Assembly: GCA_963662175.1 (NCBI GenBank)
Contig: OY759218.1
Coordinates: 12,826,001-12,890,000, forward strand
Length of the DNA: 64,000 nucleotides
Reading direction: 5' to 3'
Origin: Aradus depressus
Taxonomy: Eukaryota; Arthropoda; Insecta; Hemiptera; Aradidae
The notes beneath the pieces were generated by a model, which ran no database searches, was not told where the DNA came from, and was given only the letters and a program-made list of their open reading frames with translations. The position numbers and the translations under genes are program-made. This document shows positions 14,601-26,600 of the stretch, piece after piece (position 1 is the stretch's first letter; each line of letters opens with the position of its first letter).

Positions 14601-17600
14601 ACGGGAAACTGGTGATATTATCAAATTTCCATTTTCCAATATTTTTCTTCTTCCACCAGAACCTAAAAATTAAATAAATATATAACATATACTGATTTAC
14701 ACAAGTATTTTTAGTCCCAACCTGGGTACTATGGTGAGCCCCGAATCCTGGCTGGTTTTCTTTTCGAAAAATCCCGGATTATTCTTTATAGAAAAATTAT
14801 ATTATAATTATAAATTATTAATTATATTAAATACGGTAAAGTTTAAAAAAACAACTCAAGAAAAATCGCGTTGAAAAAAATTGAATCATAGGCAATTTAC
14901 TCTCACACAACGAATTAATCAATTAGGTTTTCTCCCTCCTTCCAAAACCAATCTACTGTTTGGACTAAAAATAAATAGTGGCTTACACAGGGACCTCTGA
15001 ATCCTCATACTAAATTTTGTAGCGATATTCATTACATCGGCAGTTCTAAGGGTTTTTTAATTGAGCACCCTCCCCTGAACCCTCCCTTCCCTTCGGCCGA
15101 TATCGTTGAAATTTGACAGGTTACGTCCTCATTGGGTTTTGACTACAAATATGAATGTCGTTACATGGGCAGTTCTTGGGTCTCTTCTTAAGTTGAGCTC
15201 CCTTACCTTTGCCGATTTCGGGGAAGTTGATAAATGTCGTCCTTGAAGGGTTTGAATTTATATATGAAATTTTGCGTCAATGCATTCATTACAGCGGCAG
15301 TAATTAAGTTTTTGTGCTAAGCCACGTCGTCCTTAAGTGGTTTTAAATACAAACTTAAAACTTCGTGTCGATGCATTCATTCTATCGGGAGTTATTGTAT
15401 TCAGAGAAGCACGGACAGGATTAATTTTTTACTTTCATTTTTGGAGTAATAATTAATAATTATAATAATTTTCAATTAAAAAATAATAATTTCCAAACCC
15501 GAAGAAAATGCAAGTATCTCCAAATCCCAGGATTGAAAATATTATTTGACAAACTAAAATAATGTACTTTCAAAGCTATACAATTCTATAGCTTAAAAAA
15601 AAATTACCAATAACAATGTTATCCTTTTTCCATGTAAATTTCGGCCTTGGTGCTGCTTCAGGATTACATTTTAACGTTACATTTCCTCCTTCCGCAGCGT
15701 ATGTTTCTGGTTCAAGGGGACTTTTCTTAAAATCAGGGCGCAATGCTGAAATCATAATAATAAATGATATAAAGTATTTTTTAGATTAGACGGATAGTAC
15801 TTAAAATCTCGGGTTCTAACATCAGTAGAAATGTGGAAGAGAGCTGGTTGGAACGCTAACGTTCCTGTCTGTTAAAAGAGAAAAAATAGGCGAATCGCCA
15901 GCAATATACTTCCCCAGCAAGAACTAATCAATTTGGTTTTTGCTCTCCCTCCAAAACCAATCGACCGTTTACGGTAAAAATCTATAGTTGACTACTGAGT
16001 TCTTATACTAGATTTCATTTTACGTCGGCAGTCATTGGGGTTTTTGAGTTGAAACCCCTCACTGATCCCTCTTTCCCCTTCGGCCGATTCAGATGGTTTT
16101 AAATTCACATAACTTCTTATAACTGGGGAAGTAAAAGACACATATATAATAAATAATTAAAAAAAAATTAACATACACAAAACTCGTAACTGTGCTGAAG
16201 TATACTTGGACCTCAAAACATTTTTTGCTCTGCACTGGTACATGGCAGGATCTTTTTCGGGATTTAAGTAACGTATAGTCAGTACATTATCTTGAATACT
16301 GTATCGATCTTTATCCTCAGGTAACAGCCTCGTTATCTGAAATAATATAAAATAAAATATTCAATTTCATACATATATGTACATATATATGGAGTGAATA
16401 TTTTAAAATTAATATCCATTAATTTTGGATATCACAATATAATATTATATTATATTGTGATATCCAAAATTAATGGATATTAATTTTAAAATATTCAAGT
16501 GAATTTTATAATACATGTGGTGGCAGTGTGTAAATGGAGGCCGGAATTTTGTTGGCGCCAAGAGGGGAATAAGCGATGATGCAGCAGTTATAAGGAAAGG
16601 TTGCTATCAACCAATGAAGTTAGTGAGTGTCGGCTGTTGGTCACATGACCTGTGTGTAGCCAATAGAGTGTTCGGGAGCTCCCGGTTTCTGAAGCCGCGC
16701 ATGGGCCTTGAGACGTGTCAAGTCACGTAGACACCATGGAGGATGTGTTAGATAGAGGACGCCACAGTTATTGAGGTGTAAAGTCCTGTGCTCAGCCCGA
16801 ACTTGATTTTGAGATCATACATAATATGTATTTAACTATATCTACATATTATGTAGATATAGTTAAAGCAGTGAAAACATGTATTAAGTGAATAGTAGAT
16901 ACAGTGAAATATATAAGGAAATCAGAGAAATGATGGCAGGCGAGGCCACTGTTCAAGGTACTTGTAAAAAATGATTTATATATATTTTAGGATGTTTGGA
17001 AGTTGTTTAAAAGGATTCTGTTTATAATAATAAGTTTTAATAATCTTTTTTTAAATATATTTTCTGAAATGAGTATGAAGTAAGTTTTTTTTAGTAGTAT
17101 TTTGCAAACTCGTTTTGATTTTTCATAACTTTATAATCTTGGCGAACTCATTAGACCTTTGGATAGAATTAAATGGATACTTAATAGTCGTTTATTAATT
17201 AATTGATTTGTTGACTTAATCTTTTTAAAAGATTAACTCTTGACTCTATGGATATTTCGTTAGCTGACGTCAGCTCATTGTAAGCTGACGTCATCTGACG
17301 AAATATCCAATTTGAGTCAAGATATATTGAAATAAGTTAGTGATCTCCAAGATAAGATCTCCAGAGAAAACATCAATGGTAATTGGAGATAAAATTATTA
17401 TTATTACAATATATATTATAAATCGTCATGAGGTTTCGAACCCCAACATCTCCGATTTCATTAATTTTTGTCCAATTGTGCAATTATTTACAGAGGAAAA
17501 CTTTTGAAAGTTGTTTTTTCATTTTCCTTGCGGAATGAGATGTTCAAATTTGCATTTAATTACAAACAAAAATAACAGGTCCTAAGGAACTTTTAAATGT

Positions 17601-20600
17601 TTCGTTTTGTAATAAAGAAGGGTTAAAATGCGTTCAAATCATATCTATTTTGCCGGGGCAATTTCAAAGTTGTCCGTTAAGAGGGGTGTCCGCTCTAGAG
17701 AGGTTTAACTGTATTTGTCAAGTCATAGCTGTTATCAATACTGAAAGTACTCCCATGTATTTTATATATTTTGTGAAATAGACAATATTTTTAAAAAACA
17801 TACGTTTTTCTTTATATTTTTTTTAAAAGTTAACACAGCTAGAAGCAGAGCAAGTGAAACAAAAAGTGTTTATTTTATCTTCTGTCTGTATGTAGTCCAA
17901 TAGTTATGGACGTAGTAGTTTTCCAATGAGTTCAGTGGATAACCAAGTTCGATCAAACTAATATCATTGTGTTCTAAGGCTTATTTATTTTTTTGTTTTT
18001 AACGAAATCCGCTATCTTTTTTATTACAGGTGAAATTGCTTATGTAAGAGGGTCAACGCATGGTTTCGATTCAAACTACTGTCTCAACGGTAAAGGTTAC
18101 CGGCTTGCTCCTACGTAAGTTACTTTTTTCATTAACATCCACGCAGGTATATTTAGTTTTTAGGCTTAACACATGTAGGTATTTTAGTCATTTGTTTAAT
18201 TTATTACTATTTGCAATATTATAATTTATGTATACATATGTACGTTTTGAGTTAATTTATTTTTATAAACTAAACTGTTCTGTTTGTCGTAAGCAAATAT
18301 TTGTGGTTTCCAACTACGACTGACGGCCAAAATGGCCATCTATTTTACCGGGGCAACCTCAAAGTTGTCCGTTAAGAGGGGTGTCCGCTCTAGAGAGGTT
18401 TAACTATATTTGTCAAGTCGTAGCTGTTAATACTGAAAGTACTCCCATGTATTTTATATATTTTGTAAAAAAGACAATATTTTTACAAAACATACTTTTT
18501 TTTTATATTTTTTAAAATTTAACACAGCAAGAAGCAGAGCAAGTGAAACAAAACGTGTTTATTTTATCTTCTATGTCTGTATGTAGTCCTATAGTTATGG
18601 ATGTAGTAGTTATCCAATGAGTTCAATGGATAACCAAGTTCGATCAAACTAATATCATTGTGTTCTAAGGCTTATTTTATTGTATTCTAATATAATAGTC
18701 TGAGATGCTTATTTATTTTTTTGTTTTTAATGAAATCTGCTATCTTTGTTATTACAGGTGAAATTGCTTCTGTAAGAGGGTCAACGCATGGTTTCGATTC
18801 AAACTACTGTCTCAACGGTAAAGGTTACCGGCTTGCTCCTACGTAAGTTACTATTATTATTAACATCCACGCAGGTTTATTTATATTTATTTGGTTTTTA
18901 GGCTTAACACATTTAGGTATTTTAGTTATTTGTTTAATTTATTACTATTTGCATTATTATAATTTATGTACACATACTTTTTGAGTTAATTTATTTTTAT
19001 AAACTAAACTGTTCTGTTTGTCGTAAGCAAATATTTGTGGTTTCCAACTACGACTGACGGCCAAAATGGCCATAGTCTTAATTTTTTTTTCTTATACATA
19101 TATGCATAATGCACTTATAGTTTTGTCCTTTCTTGAGGGGTGATTTCCTCCGATGGGGACTGACGGTCGTTTCCGCGCCCGGTTAAAATGCGTTCAAATC
19201 ATATTTATTTTACCGGGGCAACCTCAAAGTTGTCCGTTAAGAGGGGTGTCCGCTCTAGAGAGGTTTAACTATATTTGTCAAGTCGTAACTGTTATCAATA
19301 CTGAAAGTACTCCCATGTATTTTATATATTTTGTGAAATAGACAATATTTTTACAAAACACACGTTTTTTTAAATTTAACACAGCTAGAAGCAGAGCAAG
19401 TGAAACAAAACGTGTAAAGGTTACCGGCTTGCTCCTACGTAAGTTAGTATTATTATTAACATCCACGCAGGTTCAATTTTTATTTGGTTTTTAGGCTTAA
19501 CACATGTAGGTATTTTAGTTATACTGTAGCTAGTAACTCCTCTATAGCTAGTATGGTTGACAAATGATTTTCTGATTCATTTAAGGTTCTACTTGCTTAT
19601 GCTATTGGCAAGTCTGCATTATTAATGTTTTGACTCAAAATTGCACCTATGGCAACACTACTTGCGTCGGTTATAAGAATAAATAGGATACTGCAGAATA
19701 GGTGCATAGGGTAATACATTTTTACATGTATTAAAATATTCTATATAATCTTTTTTTTTTTAACTGCAATGTTTTTAATTAGTCAGTTTGTCTGTCTGGT
19801 TAACCTGACTAGGTTCGGATTAAATTTGCATTACTTTAAAATTCGACCATATGATATTTCATAAGGTCTAAAATAGAATATTTTTTCTTGCGAATACCTT
19901 GCCGAATCAGGTCTTCTATTTTGGCGTCTGTCCGCCTATAAATATATTATTTCTTACTTTTTCTGTCTGTCTGTTTGTTATTTTTACTTTTTCCTCATTA
20001 TTTTTCTCTTGTGCGACATAAGGTTATACTAAAAGGGGTTGTTTAATAGTTAATTTTCGAGTTTCATCACTGAATTTAAAATAGTGCAAATTGCTCCGTT
20101 TTCACTTTTACTAAGCACTCTGGAATTTCTAAATTATTTATTCTTTTATGATAGATAATTTGCCTGTTCCGATCTGCCTTGTATTAAACTATGTTACATG
20201 TTGTTCCGACTTTTTATATAATAACTTTGATTTTGTTTTAGAAGTAATTAATAAATCATTTGTTAAATCGATTGATGCTTTAATAAATTTTAAATTATCC
20301 ATACCTATTAGCTACATCAAAGTAATTGTGAAAAACAAATACATAAAATTTTAAATTTTTCTATGGAAGTACCATGTACGGTATAAATCTGAAATGGCTC
20401 TTCATGTAAAGATTAGGAAAAGTATTTTTTTGCTACTAGTTTTTTTTTCAACATACTGTGCATGAATTTAAAGTAGGGGGGTATAAAATCTGAGAGAAAA
20501 AAGGTAGATACAAATTTTACCTCTAACGGTTCTCCATTCCTGAACCAATTGTAGGTAACATCAGGTATTCCAAACGCTTCACAAGTCCACGTCAGATCAG

Positions 20601-23600
20601 CATTATTATCCATATGTTTATCCGTAAGAGGGATTGTAAAGTTAGGTTCAGCTAAAAACAAAATAATATTAATATAAGAAATAATATATATATATATATA
20701 TATATATATGCAGCAGTACCGTTTTAAGACTTGCGGGGGCCCTTGAATTATTTTTTCAATATTATCCTCAACTTTATTTTTAATAATTTATACAATACAC
20801 CAGAACATTCTAGAATCTTATAAAATGTCATGAAATTTTTCATTATGTTTCTCGAAATTGCAAGACGTTTTTAGAAAAATCCAATAGATTTTATCACTTT
20901 TTCAAATTTATCGCTGTTCAATGTTTTTGATCGAACGGGGGGCCCTGAGGCGGCTGCCTCACTTGCCTTAAGGGATAAATAGGCACTGATATGCAGGGTG
21001 TCCTGGAATGAAATTAAGAAACTGGACGTCTGATACTAAATTAAATTAGAGGCAAAAATAGTTCACATACGGCTATTCCATTATACGGACGATACATTTT
21101 AGAAAGGTCTTCCTGTACAAAAAATGTAAATGTTTAAAATTGCATTCGCCTAGATGTTTGTTATTTTGACACATGCCCGGACTTCAACTACTAGGTCAAA
21201 TTGGCCAATACTAGATGGCTCTTTCGTTGCTCTGGTGGACATAACCCAAACTCTACTGAATGAGTCTGAAGTTTTGCCTGCCTGGGTTTAATTGCCTGGC
21301 GTTTAGTAGTGTTTAACGAGTACCTGACATCGCACAGGCTCCAAACCATCGCTTAACGTCCTATCCGAAGAACAGCGTGCTCAAGGGTATTTACCTCCCA
21401 GATAAATAACCTAGAAACTTTGCCGAGTTTCTATCTTGAGCACAGTAGGCAAGCACGCTACCTTAGCAATCGGCAGCCCTATTATGGCATATATGCTCAA
21501 TAATCATTCTATTCTTTTCCTTGAAAAGAAAAGCTAGAAAACTTTAAGAGGGTTAAAAAAAAGTTCAAATTTGAGTATGGACGGGTCTAATTTTAGATCG
21601 AGTGAAAATTACATGTATTCAAGATCTATTCCACCATCTTTATCATCCTCCCCTTTCACGACTCCAACCTTCGTCAGCTTGTCTTCCACCTTTTCTCATC
21701 CATATCGATGCCCACATACATTAGACATATCAATCTACTTTTATAAAGGTATATATATACCAAATCGAAATTTTATTATCATCAAGGCCGGGGGATTGAA
21801 ATTTTAATGAATGATACACGTTGTAAAACTTATATTTATATATATATATTTTTACAACGTTCATCATTCATTAAAATTTCAATCTTGACTCCCTCCCTCC
21901 CTTGTTTGTAGGCCTTGTTGATTTTGGGTTGTTTGAGATTTTCAGGTAATATAGTAATGACATGAAATAAATTGAGAGATTTAGAGCTGCATAAAAATTA
22001 CTACATAGATATAATATCGAAAAGTTGCTGATTGAATAGTGGTCTATTTTTTGTCAGGACTGACCCTCGATACCCCTAGCATTAGCTAAATTCTATACAA
22101 TAAAAAAACAAAATTTACCTTGAATGCTCAGCACAACGGAATTTTCGGTGGCAGCTCGATTATTATAAGCTCGGCAAACATATTCCCCCTGGTCTTCCAC
22201 CTGTACGTGAGGAATGGTTAAAACACGGTTATAGCTGGACAAAATGGCGCCTCTTGGTAAATGAGATCCCTTTCTTGTCCAGTTATATGAGGGCACTGGG
22301 CTGGAAAAAACGAACAAGAAAAAACATAGATTCCTTAAATAAATAGTAAGGTTGAGATTACAAAGGATGTGCATTTAGACGAATATGTCCGAACAATAAA
22401 GTTATTAAATCGTAATAGAATGTATCTCCTCAGCTGAAATTATTTGTAAATTTAGCGCTCTCCCTCCAAATTCTCCTCCCCTTCGGCCGATTTTGCAGAC
22501 ACTCAATAGGACTTAAGGGCTTCTCAATTCCAATATAAAATTTTATGTCAATATGTAGGCAGTTATGAGGTATTGGAGTTAAACCTGCCTTCTAATCCTC
22601 CCCCTTCCCTTTGGTCGATTAGGGTAAAAACCATTAGGTGTCTTCTCTATCCTCATATAAAAACGATGCGTTCATTACATCAGCTGTTATTAGAGTACTT
22701 GATTTAGGCTCCCCTACTATCCTTCAGCCAATTTGGATGAAAAGAAGTATCGTCATCATGGACTTTTGGATCCATGTATAAATTTTCCTGTCCATTATTC
22801 TTTTAATCGGCAGTTGTGTTCGCAAACACATATTTGATTTTCTTCTCATATTTGGATTTACACGGTCGCAAAATATGAAATTCCGGTGAAAACACAACAT
22901 AGAATTTTTAACTGATTACACAGCTTCCCCATTACCTCGTATAGCTGGAAAAAAAAAAAAAAATTACTTACTATCCAAAAGCGACACACTCGAGTCGGAC
23001 CTCTTTCCCAGCTATTGGTGCCTCAGGAAAAGCTTTAGGAAAATTATTTGGAAATTTTAGTTGCTGATAATTTGCTAAAAAAGAAATAAATTAGAAAAAA
23101 CTCCGTAAAATACAAATAAGTACAAGAAAAAAAAAGATAAATAAAAATTAAATTACAATTGGGCAAAACTTTCAAAGGGAAAAAAGGACCATTTCTTCCA
23201 GTAGCTGAAACTTGACTTTGGACATTACAGCTGTAGTTTCCCTGATCGATATTTTCTAAAGCTGAGAAATATAATGCGCCATCGTATGATACAAACACTC
23301 GTCTGTCTTCTTCAACCAAATTTGGAAAATAATCTCTTGCCCAGTAGTAATTCACACCTAAAAAAAAAAAATTGAAATAAGAAATTAGTGAAGAGACCGG
23401 CAAAATCAAAAAACAAAGCTCAAGGCTTCACAAGATCGATCAAGTGTTTGTGAATTCTGAACATTTCAGCAGATTACCAGCCACCAGTTTTATTGTTTAT
23501 ATTCATGACTCCAGTCAGATAAAACTCAATATACACTTCACAAAATGATTACATTGAAACATATTAATAACATACATAGATAGATAAACTTTTTATTACA

Positions 23601-26600
23601 GTAAAGATAACAACCTTTATGGCGATGAGTGTTTTTTTTTTTTACGAAATACATATTTGTATAGACTATCTTCAACAACCTCATTGTTTTAGATCTATGA
23701 ACATGCCCAATGGAAGACTCAATAAATAGTTGACATGAAACCGACCTGGGTGTAGCATTATCAACAATATTATTACTGGTACTCTCCACAATTGCGTCCC
23801 TTGCTATACACTCTCTTTCTAATATATATGAATGTTTACCTTCCCTAGAATCCACATGAACATCGGACGTTATTGAAATTTGGTTTTAACCCAATCATTG
23901 TTTGTATTACATTAGATACCTGTTCACAACTATCACTGGACATTATAATTTAATAAAAGTAGAATAAAAATGATGGGAGGCGGCACGAAATTTGCCGGAG
24001 GAAGAGAATGGCTCACCCAGATATGTATATGTAATAAATAAAATGTTTTTAAATAATAAATATCTAACAAAAACTTCATTTCTGTAGCTTTTCCTTTAAA
24101 TAAAACATAAAATAAAGCCAAAATATCAAAAATGTGTTACATGTAACGTTAAAAAATACAAATATGTTTAAAAAATAATGTAAAGAAAAAATAATTATAC
24201 CAGGGTAATATTGCGGTGGATCACAAAAAATAGCTTTTCCCCAATTCTCGTTACCATTTTCTGGTGGTCGTTTCAGGTTGAAATCACCAATAGAGCCAAA
24301 TGTTAACGTAACTGTTTCCGAAATTAGAGTACCATATTCGTTCGTGGCTTTGCAATGGTACGAGCCTCTATCCTCCACCTATAAAAATACACTATTTTTG
24401 AAATAAAACGTTGTAATGGAATTTTTCGTTTAGTGGGGTGTCGAATGACACCTCACTTGGCCTTTTAGCCCAAAGTTCAGATTAGAAAATTTGAAAGCTC
24501 TTCCATATGGAGTTCCGCAAAATTACATATTTTGGAGTCCTTGGCCCTGAGAGGTTTAAAATAAGATACCACGCAATTTCTATCTTCATCCAATCGGTTA
24601 CAATTTCATATTGAAAACAGGGTCTTGAGTAATTAATTAGGTATACAAATAATTATAATTTCAAAATGATTACCTGTCTTGGGGAATTTATTATTAGTGT
24701 TCCTCCAGTGATTGTAAATCGGGCATCGGATAATGGTTCAATTTTTTTCGAAACTAGTCTATCTTGCTCGTATTCTTCTTTAAACCATTCGTAGGTCGGC
24801 GTGGGAAAGCCACCAGCAAGACAACTGTTAAAAAACAATACATAATGTTTAAGCAATGATATTGTGAGACATTTAATAACGAACTTTTTTTTCTTCAAAT
24901 ATTGTCTATGTCACAAAACTGTATACAATGTATATAAATTACTCTCACATGTATATGTATGTATACTACCTCAGCCACCACCAGTTAACAAGTACTAAAT
25001 AAGATAATTTAACAAGTAAGTCCACTATACCCGCCTTTAGGTTTTTAACTAGGAGGTGAAACAACCTTGAGCACGCCGTTCTTCGGATGGAACGTTAAGC
25101 GATGATCTCGAGCCTGTACGATGTCAAGTACTCGTTAGAGACCCCTAACCTAAATAAGGCAAAATTTAGGACTCCCACAGAAGAATCGGGCTCATGTCCG
25201 CCAGAGCGACGAAAGAGCACTCTGGTACTAGGCAATATGACCTCGTAGTTTAAAGCCCGGACATGAGACACAATAACTAACTACATCCGCCTACCAGTAA
25301 AGAAACAAATATTAAATTAAAATTCGCCAGATTTAATTTCAAACATCTTAAATTGAATCTGGTGAACGTTCTTATTTTTGCCTCGCTATGATCCTGAAAT
25401 TTGGTACACACATTCTGTGTCACAAAGTATAATAATTCTTAAAAAATACACCCAAAAAATGTATTTTTTAATATAAATTTACCTCAATGATACGTCATTA
25501 TGAATTTTGACTTTGGACATATCAAAAACAACATCGACTGGCTGTTTCAGGAAAAATGGTCCATGAGGAATTCTTTCTGGGTCATCAAAGTCAATTCCAT
25601 ATTTGTATGATCGGTCGTCCACTATCATGTTTGTGACTTTCGTTACTGGTACTTCACAAATGAATAATAAAGGCTCATCCCCTTTCACTTTCTTGAAACC
25701 CCATCGGTTTACTTCATTCGAAAATCTAGAAAAAATAAAAAATAACAATAATAAAAATAAGCCCATGTTTGTAGGCCCTGATAAAATATATAGAATCGTT
25801 AAAAAATTTAAAATTAATTTGTTGCCAATTTTCAACACTAATAATTAGTAATTATTACAGATAGTGTTTGTACTTTAAGCATATTAAGATGTATTTATGG
25901 TTTTTAAAACTATCAACTTTTTCAAAAATGTTTGTTGACTGGCTTTTTTCTATTTTTCTTTACATACTGACTTCAGCTCCCCTTAAACCTCATTGCAATG
26001 TAAAATTCTGGACTGTGGTTTTTTTATATTAGAATTGTTATTGTTTACAAGGTGTCTCCAGAGTTACTGTTGATTATATTATATACTCTATCCGACTTGA
26101 AGTCTACCCGAGTGAAGATTACAGGAACTTCATTTCGTGTTTTTTCTATGTTTATGACTTGTAACAGTAGATCATGCATTATTAGTCTCATCCTGACCCC
26201 CCCCATGGTTGTAGGGCCGTCTTTCGGAGGGCGCGTTAGAGGGCGGTCCCGAACAGACCCTATCTAAATCTGGATAACCAACATTAAAAAATCCCATAGT
26301 AGAATCAGGCTTCAGGTAGACGATATAATGTCGCTATTGTAGCCCGTGCACGAGTCAGAAATAAGACAAGTAAAATAACTTACGTATAAACTAAATAATC
26401 GTAGCCTTGGGCGTATTCATTTTTTTCGGGCAAAAATGCTGCATCCATTTCATTCAAAGAGGAACCATCTCCATCATTTATCCAATGGCCTGGCGACTGT
26501 TGATGGGCACCGATATACCACTTCCGATGTTGTGGGTCCTGCCACATGAGTTGATAAACCAAAAATCCATGCTCTTCCAAAGTTGTTATACTAACCAAAT

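Larger units (their letters stand above)
17627..19520 (+). repeat. Three tandem copies of a roughly 0.7-kb unit, each containing an exon
   Basis: Copies run about 17627-18337, 18338-19074 and 19187-19520. Each begins with GGGGCAA(T/C)(T/C)TCAAAGTTGTC and CGCTCTAGAGAGGTTTAACT, the inverse of a pogo-type terminal sequence (AGTTAAACCTCTCTAGAGCG). An A-rich segment follows, then GAAGCAGAGCAAGTGAAACA, then the 85-bp exon with acceptor and donor, then the GACGGCCAAAATGGCCAT end (copies 1 and 2). The third copy has lost the middle and most of the exon. Confidence 0.85.

Noticed and set aside
19800..19930. Upstream part of a gypsy reverse transcriptase
   Set aside because: A minus-strand AKIEDLIRQGI reading resembles the start of gypsy RT, but it is too short and unsupported to separate from chance.
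20990..21010. CAGGGTGT-type motifs at 4618, 20995 and 26733 as transposon ends
   Set aside because: The motif is common at ends of several arthropod elements, but no matching partner end or target duplication was found at any of the three sites.
23538..23960. Possible coding relic on the minus strand (MSSDSCEQVSNVIQ... and ERECIARDAIVES...)
   Set aside because: Two short frames could be linked by a shift and look mildly protein-like, but there is no recognisable family, no splice site pair and no repeat evidence.
24076..24200. Extension of Cont exon 5 through the open frame past YYPG
   Set aside because: The frame continues into intron sequence; the GTATAA donor after CCCTG joins in phase to the next Ig2 exon, and the extension reads as AT-rich intron.
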